A stretch of 64,000 nucleotides of DNA from Flavobacterium sp. 1355. GTDB lineage: Bacteria; Bacteroidota; Bacteroidia; Flavobacteriales; Flavobacteriaceae. The stretch's first letter is position 1. Every line of letters starts with the position of its first letter. A program made the translations under genes and the position numbers. The DNA is taken from NCBI RefSeq assembly GCF_017833415.1, contig NZ_JAFICC010000002.1, positions 351,226-415,225 on the forward strand, read 5' to 3'. Positions 51,441 to 60,580 of the stretch are shown one piece after another. Below the pieces are notes generated by a model that worked only from the letters and a program-made list of their open reading frames with translations, searched no databases and was not told where the DNA came from.

Positions 51441-52963
51441 TTCTCTATTTTTTTAACTTCATACAAATCATTTCTTCTGTCTTTGAGGATACGCACGCTT
51501 CCATGCTCGTGAAGATGTTTAAGTAAATTCAAATCCACATCAACGATCAGAGTCATTTCAGTATTTGGAGTTGCTTCTGCTTTTATCCCATTACTAGGAA
51601 AAGCAAAATCTGATGGTGTAAAAACGGAAGCTTGTGCATACTGAATGTCCATGTTATTCACTTTTGGCAAATTGCCCACACAACCCGCAATAGCAACATA
51701 GCATTCATTTTCTATAGCTCTTGCCTGAGAACAATGTTTTACACGCGTATAAGCATTTTGGGTATCTGTCAGAAACGGAACAAAGAGAATGTTCATCCCT
51801 TCGTTTGCCATAATTCGTGAAAGTTCCGGGAATTCGACATCATAACAAATCAGAATTCCGATTTTGCCACAATCAGTATCAAAGGTCTTAAATTCAGAGC
51901 CACCTTTCATTCCCCAATGTTGAACTTCGTTGGGAGTTACATGTATTTTGGTATACATTTCAGAAGTTCCGTCTCTTTTGCATAAAAAACCAACATTGTA
52001 TAGATTATTGTTTTCCAAATAAGGCATGCTTCCGGTAATGATATTGATATTGTACGATATAGCAAATTCCTGAAAGCGTTTTCTAATTGGTTCAGAATAT
52101 CGGGCAAGTTCTCTAATGGCTTCAGCTTCTGATAAATGGTTGTAATCTGCCATTAAAGGTGCTATAAAAAGTTCCGGAAACAAGGCAAAGTCACTTCCAT
52201 AACCAGAAACCACATCAATAAAAAATTCAGCTTGCTCGAACAGCGCTTCAATATTATTAAGCTGGCGCATCTGCCATTGGATTAATCCTAAGCGTATAAC
52301 ACTTTTTTGATTAATAAGTGACGGACTATCATCATAATACACATTGTTCCATTCTAACAGAACAGCAAATTCCTTAGATTCTTCATCACCTTCCAAATAA
52401 TTTTTGATGATTCGTAAAACGTGGAAATCGTTACTTAACTGAAAAGAAAGTACGGGATCATGTAATTCTTTATGTTTTACCTTATCAATATAAGTTCTTG
52501 GAGTAATTCTTTTAGCATGTTGTGCATAATTCGGAATTCTCCCTGCAAAGACTATCGCTTTGAGGTTTAATTGCTCGCAAAGTTCTTTCCTGGCATCGTA
52601 TAAACGACGTCCGAGACGTAAACCGCGATAGTGAGGATGAATAAATACATCTATACCATATAAAATTTCTCCGTTTGGATTGTGGGTTGAAAAAGTATAA
52701 TTTCCAACGACCTGATTATAATTATGTTTTTTATCGACAAATTTCTCATCGACAATTAAAGACAATGCAGACCCTACTACGATTCCGTCAACCAATATAA
52801 CAAACTGACCTTCCGGAAATATAGAAAGTAATTTTTTGATGTCATTTGATCTCCAGTAAGAGTTGGCCATTTCCGGATATGATTCGACCATTGAGTTTTT
52901 TAATTGCTTGTAATCGTCAAATTCCAGATTACGTAATTCGACTTTATTGATTTGTGCCTGCAT
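51437..52963 (-). CDS. Bifunctional GNAT acetyltransferase / carbon-nitrogen hydrolase
   Basis: This is a 508-residue two-domain protein. Residues 1-215 are a GNAT acetyltransferase (HPHYRGLRLGRRLYDARKEL binds acetyl-CoA); residues about 220-500 are a nitrilase-fold hydrolase. The hydrolase shows the Glu-Lys-Cys triad: FPELF, KIHVTPNEVQHW and ILICYDVEFPEL. The same fusion is known in many Bacteroidota, sometimes annotated as a putative amidohydrolase. The substrates of either half are unknown; the fusion suggests sequential work on one amide or amine. Confidence 0.9.
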   Translation of the reverse strand: MQAQINKVELRNLEFDDYKQLKNSMVESYPEMANSYWRSNDIKKLLSIFPEGQFVILVDGIVVGSALSLIVDEKFVDKKHNYNQVVGNYTFSTHNPNGEILYGIDVFIHPHYRGLRLGRRLYDARKELCEQLNLKAIVFAGRIPNYAQHAKRITPRTYIDKVKHKELHDPVLSFQLSNDFHVLRIIKNYLEGDEESKEFAVLLEWNNVYYDDSPSLINQKSVIRLGLIQWQMRQLNNIEALFEQAEFFIDVVSGYGSDFALFPELFIAPLMADYNHLSEAEAIRELARYSEPIRKRFQEFAISYNINIITGSMPYLENNNLYNVGFLCKRDGTSEMYTKIHVTPNEVQHWGMKGGSEFKTFDTDCGKIGILICYDVEFPELSRIMANEGMNILFVPFLTDTQNAYTRVKHCSQARAIENECYVAIAGCVGNLPKVNNMDIQYAQASVFTPSDFAFPSNGIKAEATPNTEMTLIVDVDLNLLKHLHEHGSVRILKDRRNDLYEVKKIEK

Positions 52964-53141
52964 ATATTTGTAAGATTTATCTCAAATATACAAAAAAGAT
53001 TTCCCATTTACAAACGCTTACAAGTAATTACAATCGAAAGTAAATAGTTTGTAACCGCATATTTTTAGATTACTCCGCATCTTTGCCAAGTCGAATTTGA
53101 TAAACAAATTCATTTTATAACCATTTAAATAAATATATGCC

Positions 53142-53471
53142 ATGAATGCAATGAAAAACAGAGTACAATTAATCGGAAATGTAGGGAACGAACCAGAAAT
53201 CAAAACCTTAGACAACGGAAGAAAACTGGCTCATATAACTATCGCCACAAACGAAAGATATACTAATGATAAAGGAGAGAAGGTGGAACAAACAGAATGG
53301 CACCGTGTTACAGCCTGGGGAAAAACGGCTGAGATTATCGAAAAGTATGTTGTAAAAGGAAAAGAAGTCGCAATAGATGGAAAACTAACACACAGGAGTT
53401 ATGATAAAAACGGAGAAAAGAGATTTATTACAGAAGTTGTTGTAAATGAAATTTTGCTGCTGAGTAAATAG
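53142..53471 (+). CDS. ssb: Single-stranded DNA-binding protein (short)
   Basis: This is an OB-fold single-strand DNA-binding protein, 109 residues. The N-terminal MNAMKNRVQLIGNVGNEPEI and the core TEWHRVTAWGKTAEIIEKYVVKGKEVAIDGKL are characteristic. It lacks the acidic C-terminal tip of the usual replication SSB and is shorter than the ~150-residue main form. It may therefore be a second copy used in recombination or stress. A terminator with 15-bp arms follows. Confidence 0.88.
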   Translation: MNAMKNRVQLIGNVGNEPEIKTLDNGRKLAHITIATNERYTNDKGEKVEQTEWHRVTAWGKTAEIIEKYVVKGKEVAIDGKLTHRSYDKNGEKRFITEVVVNEILLLSK

Positions 53472-53487
53472 ATTTCATTTGATTAGT

Positions 53488-53519
53488 AAGTCCGACAGGT
53501 TTTTAAACCTGTCGGACTT
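53488..53519. terminator. Terminator between ssb and the DUF2461 gene
   Basis: AAGTCCGACAGGTTT (53488-53502) and its complement (53505-53519) make a perfect 15-bp stem with a two-base loop, then T-rich sequence. The CCGACAGG word resembles palindromes used as repeats in related genomes, so it may be a repeat-derived terminator. Confidence 0.85.
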
Positions 53520-53541
53520 TATTTTCCGGTAACTGATCGTT

Positions 53542-54231
53542 TTACAAAATCGAAGCACCATTGATATCAGTAGTAAGTACTTCACTCATATAATCAAAAA
53601 AAGGCCTCATATCTTTAAATGCATTTAAGGCTTGTTCCAGAAAAAGCGGGCTCAATACTTCATCATCTGTAAATTTTTTTATGACTAAAAATTGTTTGAA
53701 ACGAAGCAAATCAATAGCAGGATGATTTACATCAAAACCTTTTGGAGCTGTTTTGAGCTGTTCGCCCTGCAAAGTTCCAAAGCTGTTGACAAAAGATTTT
53801 GAGTTCAATATTTTTTCAAAGGTTTCAGGATCATGAGCAAATTCTGCTCTTATTCTTTTTAAATCTCCAGCATTTGGACCCCAAAAACCGCCGGCAAAAA
53901 AACTATTTCCTTTTTCTAAATGAAAATAATATCCACCTCGTCTTGCTGCTGTTGCGCGCGTGTAGCTGCCTCCCCAAAAAGTCTTAAAAGGGGTTTTGTC
54001 TTTTGAAAAACGAATGTCCCGATAAATGCGGTAAACGCTTTTTTTTCCTGTAGCCGTTTCCAGAACATCGGTTTTTGATAATTCCTGCAGCAGGGCTCCG
54101 GCAAAAGTTTCAATATCATTTAATTCGACCAGATATTTTGACTTATTTTCTTCAAACCAGATCTTGTTATTATTTTCTTTAAGCTTAGATAAAAACTCGA
54201 GACTGGATTTAGGTATAATTGGGTGTTTCAT
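53542..54231 (-). CDS. DUF2461 domain protein
   Basis: This is a 229-residue cytoplasmic protein of family DUF2461, function unknown. Characteristic stretches are SLEFLSKLKENNNKIWFEENKSKY, YRIYRDIRFSKDKTPFKTFWGG and GGYYFHLEKGNSFFAGGFWGP. Conserved Arg and aromatic residues suggest binding of a small ligand. It is probably transcribed alone, with terminators on both sides. Confidence 0.88.
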   Translation of the reverse strand: MKHPIIPKSSLEFLSKLKENNNKIWFEENKSKYLVELNDIETFAGALLQELSKTDVLETATGKKSVYRIYRDIRFSKDKTPFKTFWGGSYTRATAARRGGYYFHLEKGNSFFAGGFWGPNAGDLKRIRAEFAHDPETFEKILNSKSFVNSFGTLQGEQLKTAPKGFDVNHPAIDLLRFKQFLVIKKFTDDEVLSPLFLEQALNAFKDMRPFFDYMSEVLTTDINGASIL

Positions 54232-54266
54232 AATTTTTTTAATTGTAAAAGCTGCATTTTAAATAA

Positions 54267-54294
54267 AAACCCACCTGATTTCTCGGTGGGTTTT
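54267..54294. terminator. Terminator hairpin between the DUF2461 gene and the small Cys-rich gene
   Basis: AAAACCCACC (54267-54276) and GGTGGGTTTT (54285-54294) form a 10-bp stem with an 8-base loop. It lies just downstream of the small gene at 54306-54503 on the minus strand and upstream of DUF2461. Confidence 0.8.
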
Positions 54295-54305
54295 CTATAT
54301 GGGTT

Positions 54306-54503
54306 TTATGCCGTTTTTTTGAATAAATCAAACATAGGACAGCGTGAGCAGCGCTTTTTTTCGCTTTTCTTATATTTCTCACAGCAAGAAGATTTACAGT
54401 TTTCAATCTTCTTAATTTTGTCAAGGATTTCCTTTTTTTTCTTTTTATCCTTTTTTTTGTCTTTGTCCTTAACTTTATCTTTCTTGCTCACAGTTGATCT
54501 CAA
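54306..54503 (-). CDS. Small lysine-rich protein with C-terminal cysteine cluster
   Basis: This is a 65-residue protein. The N-terminal half is almost entirely Lys and Asp (KKDKVKDKDKKKDKKKKKE); the C-terminal half carries six cysteines in CKSSCCEKYKKSEKKRCSRCP. The Cys spacing (CxxxCC, then CxxC) suggests one metal or iron-sulfur site. A terminator follows and the gene sits alone between DUF2461 and ferritin. The start could be a later codon, because the Lys-rich part is low complexity. I judge it real from the motif and the terminator, not from known homology. Confidence 0.6.
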   Translation of the reverse strand: MRSTVSKKDKVKDKDKKKDKKKKKEILDKIKKIENCKSSCCEKYKKSEKKRCSRCPMFDLFKKTA

Positions 54504-54573
54504 TTATAAAACTGAGACAAATATAAAACGAATAAAGTTATTTTTATGTATTCTAAATAAACTTTAACTATTT

Positions 54574-55092
54574 TTATTTTGGATTAATAGCAATAGAACT
54601 TGTAACAGTTAATTGCTGAATATCACGATCAAACAAGTAAAGTCCACCTTTATCTTCACCAATCAGGTTAATTTTATCAAGGATAGATTTTGCTGTCGCC
54701 TCTTCTTCAATTTGTTCAGATACATACCATTGCAAGAAATTGTGTGTAGCGTAATCTTTTTCAGAAAAAGTGATGTGTACTAGCTCATTGATAGATTCTG
54801 ATACAAAAATTTCATGCTTATAAAGTTCTTCAAACATTTCTTTGAATGTAGAATAGGTAATTCTTGGGGCTTTAAGATCTGTAATTTGTGCATGTCCGCC
54901 GCGCTCGTTTACATACTTTACTAATTTAAGCATGTGTGCACGTTCTTCGTCTGACTGTGTATACATAAATTGAGCGATTCCTTCCAATCCGTGTACTTCT
55001 GCCCAACAAGCCATTGATAAATAAGTTTGTGATGACTCAGCTTCAATTCTGATTTGCTTGTTTAATGCTGCTTCTATATTTTTTGATAACAT
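54574..55092 (-). CDS. Ferritin (FtnA type)
   Basis: This 172-residue four-helix ferritin stores iron. Ferroxidase ligands match FtnA numbering: Glu17 (QIRIEAESSQTYL), Glu50 and His53 (SDEERAHM). No heme-binding Met typical of bacterioferritin is evident. It assembles as a 24-mer cage in the cytoplasm. The promoter region lies in the gap before 55246 but shows only a degenerate -7 (TAACTTTA). Confidence 0.94.
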   Translation of the reverse strand: MLSKNIEAALNKQIRIEAESSQTYLSMACWAEVHGLEGIAQFMYTQSDEERAHMLKLVKYVNERGGHAQITDLKAPRITYSTFKEMFEELYKHEIFVSESINELVHITFSEKDYATHNFLQWYVSEQIEEEATAKSILDKINLIGEDKGGLYLFDRDIQQLTVTSSIAINPK

Positions 55093-55245
55093 AATCTTGA
55101 GTTTTTTGTAAAGTTAAAAAAAATTAAGGAATTAAGACTTCAGTTATCTGCTATTGTAAGCAATTCAGATTCAGACTAAATACAATGAAAATAGCCAAAA
55201 TGTACTTTCCGTTAGAAAAATCACGTGGTTTTTGACAACAAAAAA

Positions 55246-55270
55246 GCCCTGAAAGAAATTCCTTCAGGGC
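55246..55270 (-). terminator. Terminator of the OmpA-family gene
   Basis: GCCCTGAA and TTCAGGGC make an 8-bp stem. On the minus strand it is followed by six T, the classic intrinsic form, 24 bp after the OmpA-family stop. Confidence 0.9.
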
Positions 55271-55294
55271 AATTTTCATTAAAAAAACTGTAAA

Positions 55295-56428
55295 CTATTT
55301 TACTCTAAAAGTAACTCTGCGAGCTAATCTTCTAGCTTCTTCAGAATCTTTTGCGATAGATGTATCAGCTCCCTCAGCCACAACATTTATTCTTGAAGAT
55401 GCAATACCAGCTTTTTCTAAGATGGTTTTTACATTGTTTGCTCTTGCAAGAGATAATTTTTGATTGTACTCTGATTTTCCAACCTGATCAGCATATCCTA
55501 ACAAATCAACAGATGAAGATGGATTGTTTTTTAAGTAAGTTAAAACAACATCTAAAGCTGCAGTAGATGTTTCAGCAGGAGTTGACTTGTTGAAGTCAAA
55601 ATAAACGCTGAAATACTTGTCGTTGATCATGTTTTTAATTAGATCTTTTTCAGCAGGTGCAGGAGCGGCAACTTGTTTTTCTACAACAGCTGGTTTTCTG
55701 TCACCTATTGTTTTAATCTGATTTTCAAGATCGGCAATTTTGTTGTCATATGCTGCAAGATCAAGATTCTCAGAAATTACAGTCCAGTCAGCATGTTTAG
55801 TGTTTTTACCTAAATAAACATTTAATCCAACAGTACCATTAAAAATTAATCCAGAGTAACCTCTGTTTTGAGGTAGGTAAGCTCCGTCAAATGCACGATC
55901 TTGCGATGCATTAAAGATTGTAGAGAAATCTCCAGTTAAAGCAAGTCTGTTTGATAATTTTATTTGTCCGGTTACACCAGCAATAAAGTTACCCATTTCG
56001 TCTGCTCCTCTAAAATTGTCATTTCTTAATTGAGAGTAACCAAAACCAGCATGTCCTAATAATCCAATAGTATTAGTCCATGTTTCAAAATTCATGATAC
56101 GCCCTAAGTTAGCAACAGCTTGTAAATCTACTCTGTAGTATTTTGAATCAAAATCTAAAGAGTTGTTTTTACTAGTTAAACTGTTATAACCGAAATCAGC
56201 TTTTAAACCGAATTTGTTATTGAACATGTAACGTACTCCTAAATCGCCAACCCACGGACTTGGGGTACTTGTAAAGTAACCGTCTGAAAATGGTTTTTGA
56301 GGTTTGTTTACACCAGCAGCAAATTCTATAGACCATTTATTAAAATTGTCAGAAGCTGTTTTCTCGCTTTGTGCATTTACGTTTGCAAATGCAAGTGAAA
56401 ACATTAATAAACTTGCGAATTTTTTCAT
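55295..56428 (-). CDS. OmpA family outer-membrane protein
   Basis: This 377-residue protein has a signal peptide (MKKFASLLMFSLAFANVNAQ), an N-terminal eight-strand barrel (about 30-210), a linker with a short coiled segment (DNKIADLENQIKTIGD) and a C-terminal OmpA peptidoglycan-binding domain (about 265-377) with YFDFNKSTPAETSTAALD and LLGYADQVGKSEYNQKLSLARA. It anchors the outer membrane to the cell wall. In Flavobacterium, OmpA-family proteins are among the most abundant envelope proteins. Confidence 0.93.
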   Translation of the reverse strand: MKKFASLLMFSLAFANVNAQSEKTASDNFNKWSIEFAAGVNKPQKPFSDGYFTSTPSPWVGDLGVRYMFNNKFGLKADFGYNSLTSKNNSLDFDSKYYRVDLQAVANLGRIMNFETWTNTIGLLGHAGFGYSQLRNDNFRGADEMGNFIAGVTGQIKLSNRLALTGDFSTIFNASQDRAFDGAYLPQNRGYSGLIFNGTVGLNVYLGKNTKHADWTVISENLDLAAYDNKIADLENQIKTIGDRKPAVVEKQVAAPAPAEKDLIKNMINDKYFSVYFDFNKSTPAETSTAALDVVLTYLKNNPSSSVDLLGYADQVGKSEYNQKLSLARANNVKTILEKAGIASSRINVVAEGADTSIAKDSEEARRLARRVTFRVK

Positions 56429-56604
56429 TTTTTTTAAAATTTAAATTTTCGCAAACCAACAATTATTTGAAGGTTTTTTCTTCCACTTTAAGCCATAAAT
56501 ATAACAGAATAAGACAAGTGCATTAAGATAAATACTACAATAAAACAACTGATTGAAAATGAGTGTCTTAGAAAATAAGCAATTTGTTTATTATTTTTAA
56601 AGAT

Positions 56605-57948
56605 TTAATCATATCCGTCAGTAAACTTACGCATCGTGTATTGTTTCGTCTTTGTATCGAAATATCCTAAGATGAAATGATCTTTAAATTTCATTATATT
56701 TTCCAGAGAAACTTCTTTGTGGCTGTCCATGAATAAATAAATTTTATCTAAGGCAAGCGGCTGCTGTTCTTCTGTAGTAAACTCTAATGCTTTGTTCCAG
56801 ATTGTTTCAAAAAAAATGCTTTTTGTCATTGTGATTGGATAAAATCCATCAAAACCCTGATCTATTAGCTGTTGTCCTCCAATGGTAATAAAAAGATTTT
56901 TTTTGCTTTTAAAAACGGATACGCCAATATCTGAAGAAGATAACTGCTGTAGAAATTTAGCTGTGTTTTTTAATTCTGTGGGTTTAAAATTATCTCTTTG
57001 AATCAATAATGGAGAATTTTTAAAGCGAATAGTGTCGTTTTTTGAAACCGTAATACTTTTCATCACGGTTTCAGAATCGAGTTTTTTTACATCCAGCAAA
57101 AGTTCATATGCATTTGTATTAACCTGAAAGAGTTTGTTTTCATGATAGTAAGAGTTAGAAGATTTGCTAACTTTTTTACTAACCGGCTGCAAAAAATTTT
57201 GCTCTTTTATTTGAAGATTGCTAAGGTTTATGTCAAACAATTGCGTTTTTTTCAGGCTGTGGTCCAAAGTCAAAATTAACCGGTTGCTTAACAAGTACAA
57301 TTTAGTTTTGCCAACGACTTTCGACAATGGGTTATATTCACCCGGTTCCATTTTCTCAATAGGATAATCCTTAAGAATCTGATTAAAAGACTTTGGCTGT
57401 GTTTTTCTGTCCTGAAACTTAAAAGAAGTAAAATCAAGTATTTTTTCCTCAACAATTCCGTTTTTAAAGACGTAAAGAATAAGCGCAGGTGCAGATTTGT
57501 GTTGTGTCAGCAGATTAAAAGTATTGTCTTTTTGAAATGAAGTCACAATAAACTCACTGGAAACAGCATATTCAAATTTTAAGGCTTTTGATGTTTTGGT
57601 TTCAAAATAATATTTGACAATTATAATATCTTTTGATATTTCTGAATACCAATATAAAGTGGGATTCCCGTCTTCGCTGAAACTATACCCCATCAGCGAT
57701 CTGTTTTTATATTCTACCTGACCGGTAAACTGATCTGTAAGGAATAAGGCACTATTATACTTTAAAATGGTGAAATTTTCCTGAGATGTTATAAAAGCAA
57801 TAACTTCATGAGTTACTGTGTTTTCAAAGTTTAAAATCTGATCAGATTCTTTTGGGTTTTTAATGTCTAACGGATAAGTAGTAACTATTGTCTGACCCAA
57901 GAGGACAGAATTGTAAATTACGGCTAAAAACAGAAATATTTTCCTCAT
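56605..57948 (-). CDS. Secreted hypothetical protein
   Basis: This 447-residue exported protein starts MRKIFLFLAVIYNSVLLGQ, a signal peptide. The rest is beta-rich with repeated short strands and looks like a propeller-type fold (for example SLMGYSFSEDGNPTLYWYSEISKD and LKDHFILGYFDTKTKQYTM), but I cannot name a family. There is no C-terminal sorting domain and no lipobox. It is downstream of the CAT-like gene by 46 bp and may share its transcript. Confidence 0.72.
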   Translation of the reverse strand: MRKIFLFLAVIYNSVLLGQTIVTTYPLDIKNPKESDQILNFENTVTHEVIAFITSQENFTILKYNSALFLTDQFTGQVEYKNRSLMGYSFSEDGNPTLYWYSEISKDIIIVKYYFETKTSKALKFEYAVSSEFIVTSFQKDNTFNLLTQHKSAPALILYVFKNGIVEEKILDFTSFKFQDRKTQPKSFNQILKDYPIEKMEPGEYNPLSKVVGKTKLYLLSNRLILTLDHSLKKTQLFDINLSNLQIKEQNFLQPVSKKVSKSSNSYYHENKLFQVNTNAYELLLDVKKLDSETVMKSITVSKNDTIRFKNSPLLIQRDNFKPTELKNTAKFLQQLSSSDIGVSVFKSKKNLFITIGGQQLIDQGFDGFYPITMTKSIFFETIWNKALEFTTEEQQPLALDKIYLFMDSHKEVSLENIMKFKDHFILGYFDTKTKQYTMRKFTDGYD

Positions 57949-57994
57949 ATTTTTTAAAGAATAAAATCAATCAAAATTAGCGCCCGAATTCTGT

Positions 57995-58624
57995 TTACGA
58001 ATTCATCAGTTCCTGAAAGCAATCTACAAACTGGCCTAAATGTAAACCATCCATCAGGCCGTGGTGTACAAAAACAGCCATTGAAATAGTTCTTTTTCCG
58101 GTTTCACCTGTAACCATTTTTCCGAAAGAAATTTTAGGACAGCTATCGGGATACGTAAAACTACGCGCATGTGTAAGCGATGTAAAATTTAGCCACGGAA
58201 TTGCAGAAAAGTGAATAACATTATCGTCATTAAATTCTCTTGTAAAAAGTCCGGTAGTGTTTTGAATACGTTCAATTTCTGCTGAAGCATTTTGTTCAAA
58301 AATCTTCAAATCAGGATTGTATTCAATCAATGAAAATCCAAAAGTACCATCTTCCCTCCCAATCGTTGCCGAAGCATCGACACGATTATTGATATAAATT
58401 TTATCTTCTGAAATTCTGTACTTAAAATTTTCAATCGTATTTACAGCAACCAACGTTTTATGCAAATAATAGATAAAAAAAGAAACATTCAGGCTTTTTG
58501 CTGTTTGATACGCTTTTGTACAATCAATTTCTATTGTTGCTCCAAAAAAAGGCTCTTCCATTTGTCTGAAATGAGCAAAATGTTCTTTTCTGTTCCAGTT
58601 TTCTAAATCTAAAAGTGTTTTCAT
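57995..58624 (-). CDS. Chloramphenicol acetyltransferase-like protein
   Basis: This 209-residue protein is of the type A chloramphenicol acetyltransferase fold. The catalytic His is His188 in FVHHGLMDGLH, with Asp192 four residues on as in CAT. The N-terminal WNRKEHFAHFRQMEEPFFGATIEID is family-typical. Many chromosomal CAT-like proteins do not give resistance, so activity on chloramphenicol is uncertain. Its ATG overlaps the stop of the HAD gene (TAATG), so the two are translated together. Confidence 0.88.
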   Translation of the reverse strand: MKTLLDLENWNRKEHFAHFRQMEEPFFGATIEIDCTKAYQTAKSLNVSFFIYYLHKTLVAVNTIENFKYRISEDKIYINNRVDASATIGREDGTFGFSLIEYNPDLKIFEQNASAEIERIQNTTGLFTREFNDDNVIHFSAIPWLNFTSLTHARSFTYPDSCPKISFGKMVTGETGKRTISMAVFVHHGLMDGLHLGQFVDCFQELMNS

Positions 58625-59331
58625 TACGTTAAATTATGGATCACTTCTGTGATTTTTTCAAATGAACTAAAATGTTCATGTTCTACTTTATGACTAATTT
58701 TTTCGTGTTCCCAAGTAGTGTGAAATGGAATATGAACAGCATAACCTCCAATTCCTAAAACCGGTAAAACATCTGATTTTAAAGAATTTCCAATCATTAA
58801 AAATTCATCAGGCTGAATGTCCAGACGACCAATGAGTTTTTGATAATCAATTTCCTGTTTGTCTGACATCACTTCGATATGGTGAAAATAATGACCCAAT
58901 CCTGAACGATGCAGTTTGCTGTGCTGATCTTTTAAATCACCTTTTGTCGCAACAACCAATTTGTATTTTCCGTGCAAAGCCTGAAGTGTTTCTTCGATAC
59001 CGTCAAGAAGTTCGATTGGTTTTTCTAGTAATTCCTTTCCATACTGAATGATTTTTTCAATTACTTCGACCGGAATTGTATTATTTGAAATATTCATTGC
59101 AGCTTCAATCATAGAAAGAATATATCCTTTGATTCCGTAGCCATAAAGCGGTAAATTTTCGATTTCTATTTTGAATAATTCCTGAGAAATACCCTGATGT
59201 GAAAGATAATCTTCCATCAAGGCACAGAATTTATGCTCGGTTTCCTGAAAATAAGGTTCATTTACAAATAAGGTGTCATCTGCATCAAATGCAATTACTT
59301 TAAGATTTGGAATTTTGCTTTTATGTAACAT
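58624..59331 (-). CDS. HAD superfamily hydrolase
   Basis: This is a 235-residue phosphatase-like protein. Motif I is AFDADDTLFVNE (nucleophile Asp and general acid Asp), motif II is VVATKGD, and motif III/IV is in EFLMIGNSLKSDVLPV. The cap domain is helical, type C1. It dephosphorylates an unknown small substrate and overlaps the CAT-like gene by one base. Confidence 0.9.
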   Translation of the reverse strand: MLHKSKIPNLKVIAFDADDTLFVNEPYFQETEHKFCALMEDYLSHQGISQELFKIEIENLPLYGYGIKGYILSMIEAAMNISNNTIPVEVIEKIIQYGKELLEKPIELLDGIEETLQALHGKYKLVVATKGDLKDQHSKLHRSGLGHYFHHIEVMSDKQEIDYQKLIGRLDIQPDEFLMIGNSLKSDVLPVLGIGGYAVHIPFHTTWEHEKISHKVEHEHFSSFEKITEVIHNLT

Positions 59332-59360
59332 AATGTTTTTGTTTCAAGTTTGAGGTTTTT

Positions 59361-59476
59361 GCCACGAATTTCACGAATCTTCACTAATTTTTAAAGATAA
59401 GATTATTTATTTTAGAATAAATCTGCCCAATCTGCTCAATCTGCGTGAGAATATTTGCCACCGAATTTCACGAATT
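59361..59476. repeat. CACGAATT-family words flanking a TCTGC repeat
   Basis: GCCACGAATTTCACGAAT at 59361-59378 and GCCACCGAATTTCACGAATT at 59457-59476 lie 78 bp apart in the same orientation, around ATCTGCCCAATCTGCTCAATCTGCGTGA. The TCTGC words also occur at 63406-63430. The stretch fills the gap between the HAD and EamA genes. Confidence 0.7.
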
Positions 59477-59502
59477 ATTTATGCAATCGACGAGCCAAAA
59501 TT

Positions 59503-60387
59503 TTATTTAGAAAACAGTTGCTTTAGAGAAATCGTCTTATCATAAAAAGTAATTCTGATTCCGAAAAGTAAAATGATGCCGCCAAAAACCATTTGTAAAG
59601 TTATTCGTTCTTCTAAAAACAACCAAGCTAATATTGAAGTAATTACAGCCTGACTTAATAAACTTAACGAAACTCTTGTGGCGCGCATGTGTTGTGTGGC
59701 ATAACTAATCGAGAGCCAGGCACACAATTGGCAAATTACAGCCTGTAGCAATAGGACAAACCAACCGGTATTTGAAAATCCGGTAAAGGGTTCGTTTAGT
59801 AAATAACAAAGGATTCCCAGATAAATACTTGAAGCAAGTAAACTGATAGTCATAAACGACAAAACATCAACCTGAGATAAAACATTTTTGCCGACCAGAA
59901 GATATATCGAGTACAGAATTCCTGATAAAACTGCGAAGAGAAAAGCCTGATTGAAATTCAATTCGATAAAAAAACCGAAACCTACCAATGTTACCATACC
60001 CAATAAGGCAACTAGAGTTCCAATCCAGAAATTGATTGCCGGTTTTGATTTTAAAAATAAAAATGAGCCAATTCCAACCCAAAGTGGTGACAAATTCGTC
60101 AGCAACGAAGCCTGAGTCGCGCTTGAATCCTGAATGGCGATATTCCAAACTGCAACATCTGAGGCAAATAAAATACCGCAAAGCATAGCCAAAAGCAAGA
60201 ATTTTGTTTTTGGGAGTTTGAAGTTTTTCGTCAAAATTACATATGGTAAAAGTAAAATGAAAGCAAAAAACATTCGATAAAAAGCAGAAATTAATCCTGG
60301 GGCTAGTTTCAGTTTAACCAATATAGGGAAGATAGAAATACAAAGTATTCCGCATATTAAGGCTAATCTTGGTTTGGTGAGTTTCAT
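59503..60387 (-). CDS. DMT superfamily transporter (EamA)
   Basis: This 294-residue membrane protein has ten helices made of two EamA repeats, each about five helices. Conserved stretches include FYRMFFAFILLLPYV and ATQASLLTNLSPLWVGIGSFLF in the first half and SLLSQAVITSILAWLFLEERITLQMVFGGIILLFGI in the second. It is likely a drug/metabolite exporter of unknown substrate. It is transcribed alone. Confidence 0.9.
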   Translation of the reverse strand: MKLTKPRLALICGILCISIFPILVKLKLAPGLISAFYRMFFAFILLLPYVILTKNFKLPKTKFLLLAMLCGILFASDVAVWNIAIQDSSATQASLLTNLSPLWVGIGSFLFLKSKPAINFWIGTLVALLGMVTLVGFGFFIELNFNQAFLFAVLSGILYSIYLLVGKNVLSQVDVLSFMTISLLASSIYLGILCYLLNEPFTGFSNTGWFVLLLQAVICQLCAWLSISYATQHMRATRVSLSLLSQAVITSILAWLFLEERITLQMVFGGIILLFGIRITFYDKTISLKQLFSK

Positions 60388-60495
60388 AGGATAACAAATG
60401 TCTTATTTTTTCTCTTATTTAAAAAGAAATATAGGCCAACAAGAGATAAAATGTGCCTAATGACACAACTGCAGATTTTAATTTTTGATTCGTTT

Positions 60496-60569
60496 CCTGC
60501 AAGGTTTTTTTAACCTTGTAGGTATGCAATATATCTAAAAAACCTGCAAGGTTGAATAAACCTTACAGG
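60496..60569. repeat. Twin-palindrome intergenic element, copy 2
   Basis: Palindromes at 60496-60522 and 60543-60569 both begin CCTGCAAGGTT and are separated by 20 AT-rich bases. The total length is 74 bp, the same as copies 1 and 3 to within one base. It lies upstream of the EamA gene and just beyond the stop of the 91-residue gene. Confidence 0.85.
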
Positions 60570-60580
60570 AATTATTAATA

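Noticed and set aside
54223..54567. Plus-strand 114-residue frame over the small Cys-rich gene
   Set aside because: It is antisense low-complexity Phe/Ser sequence mirroring the Lys-rich frame; the minus-strand gene has the Cys motif and terminator.
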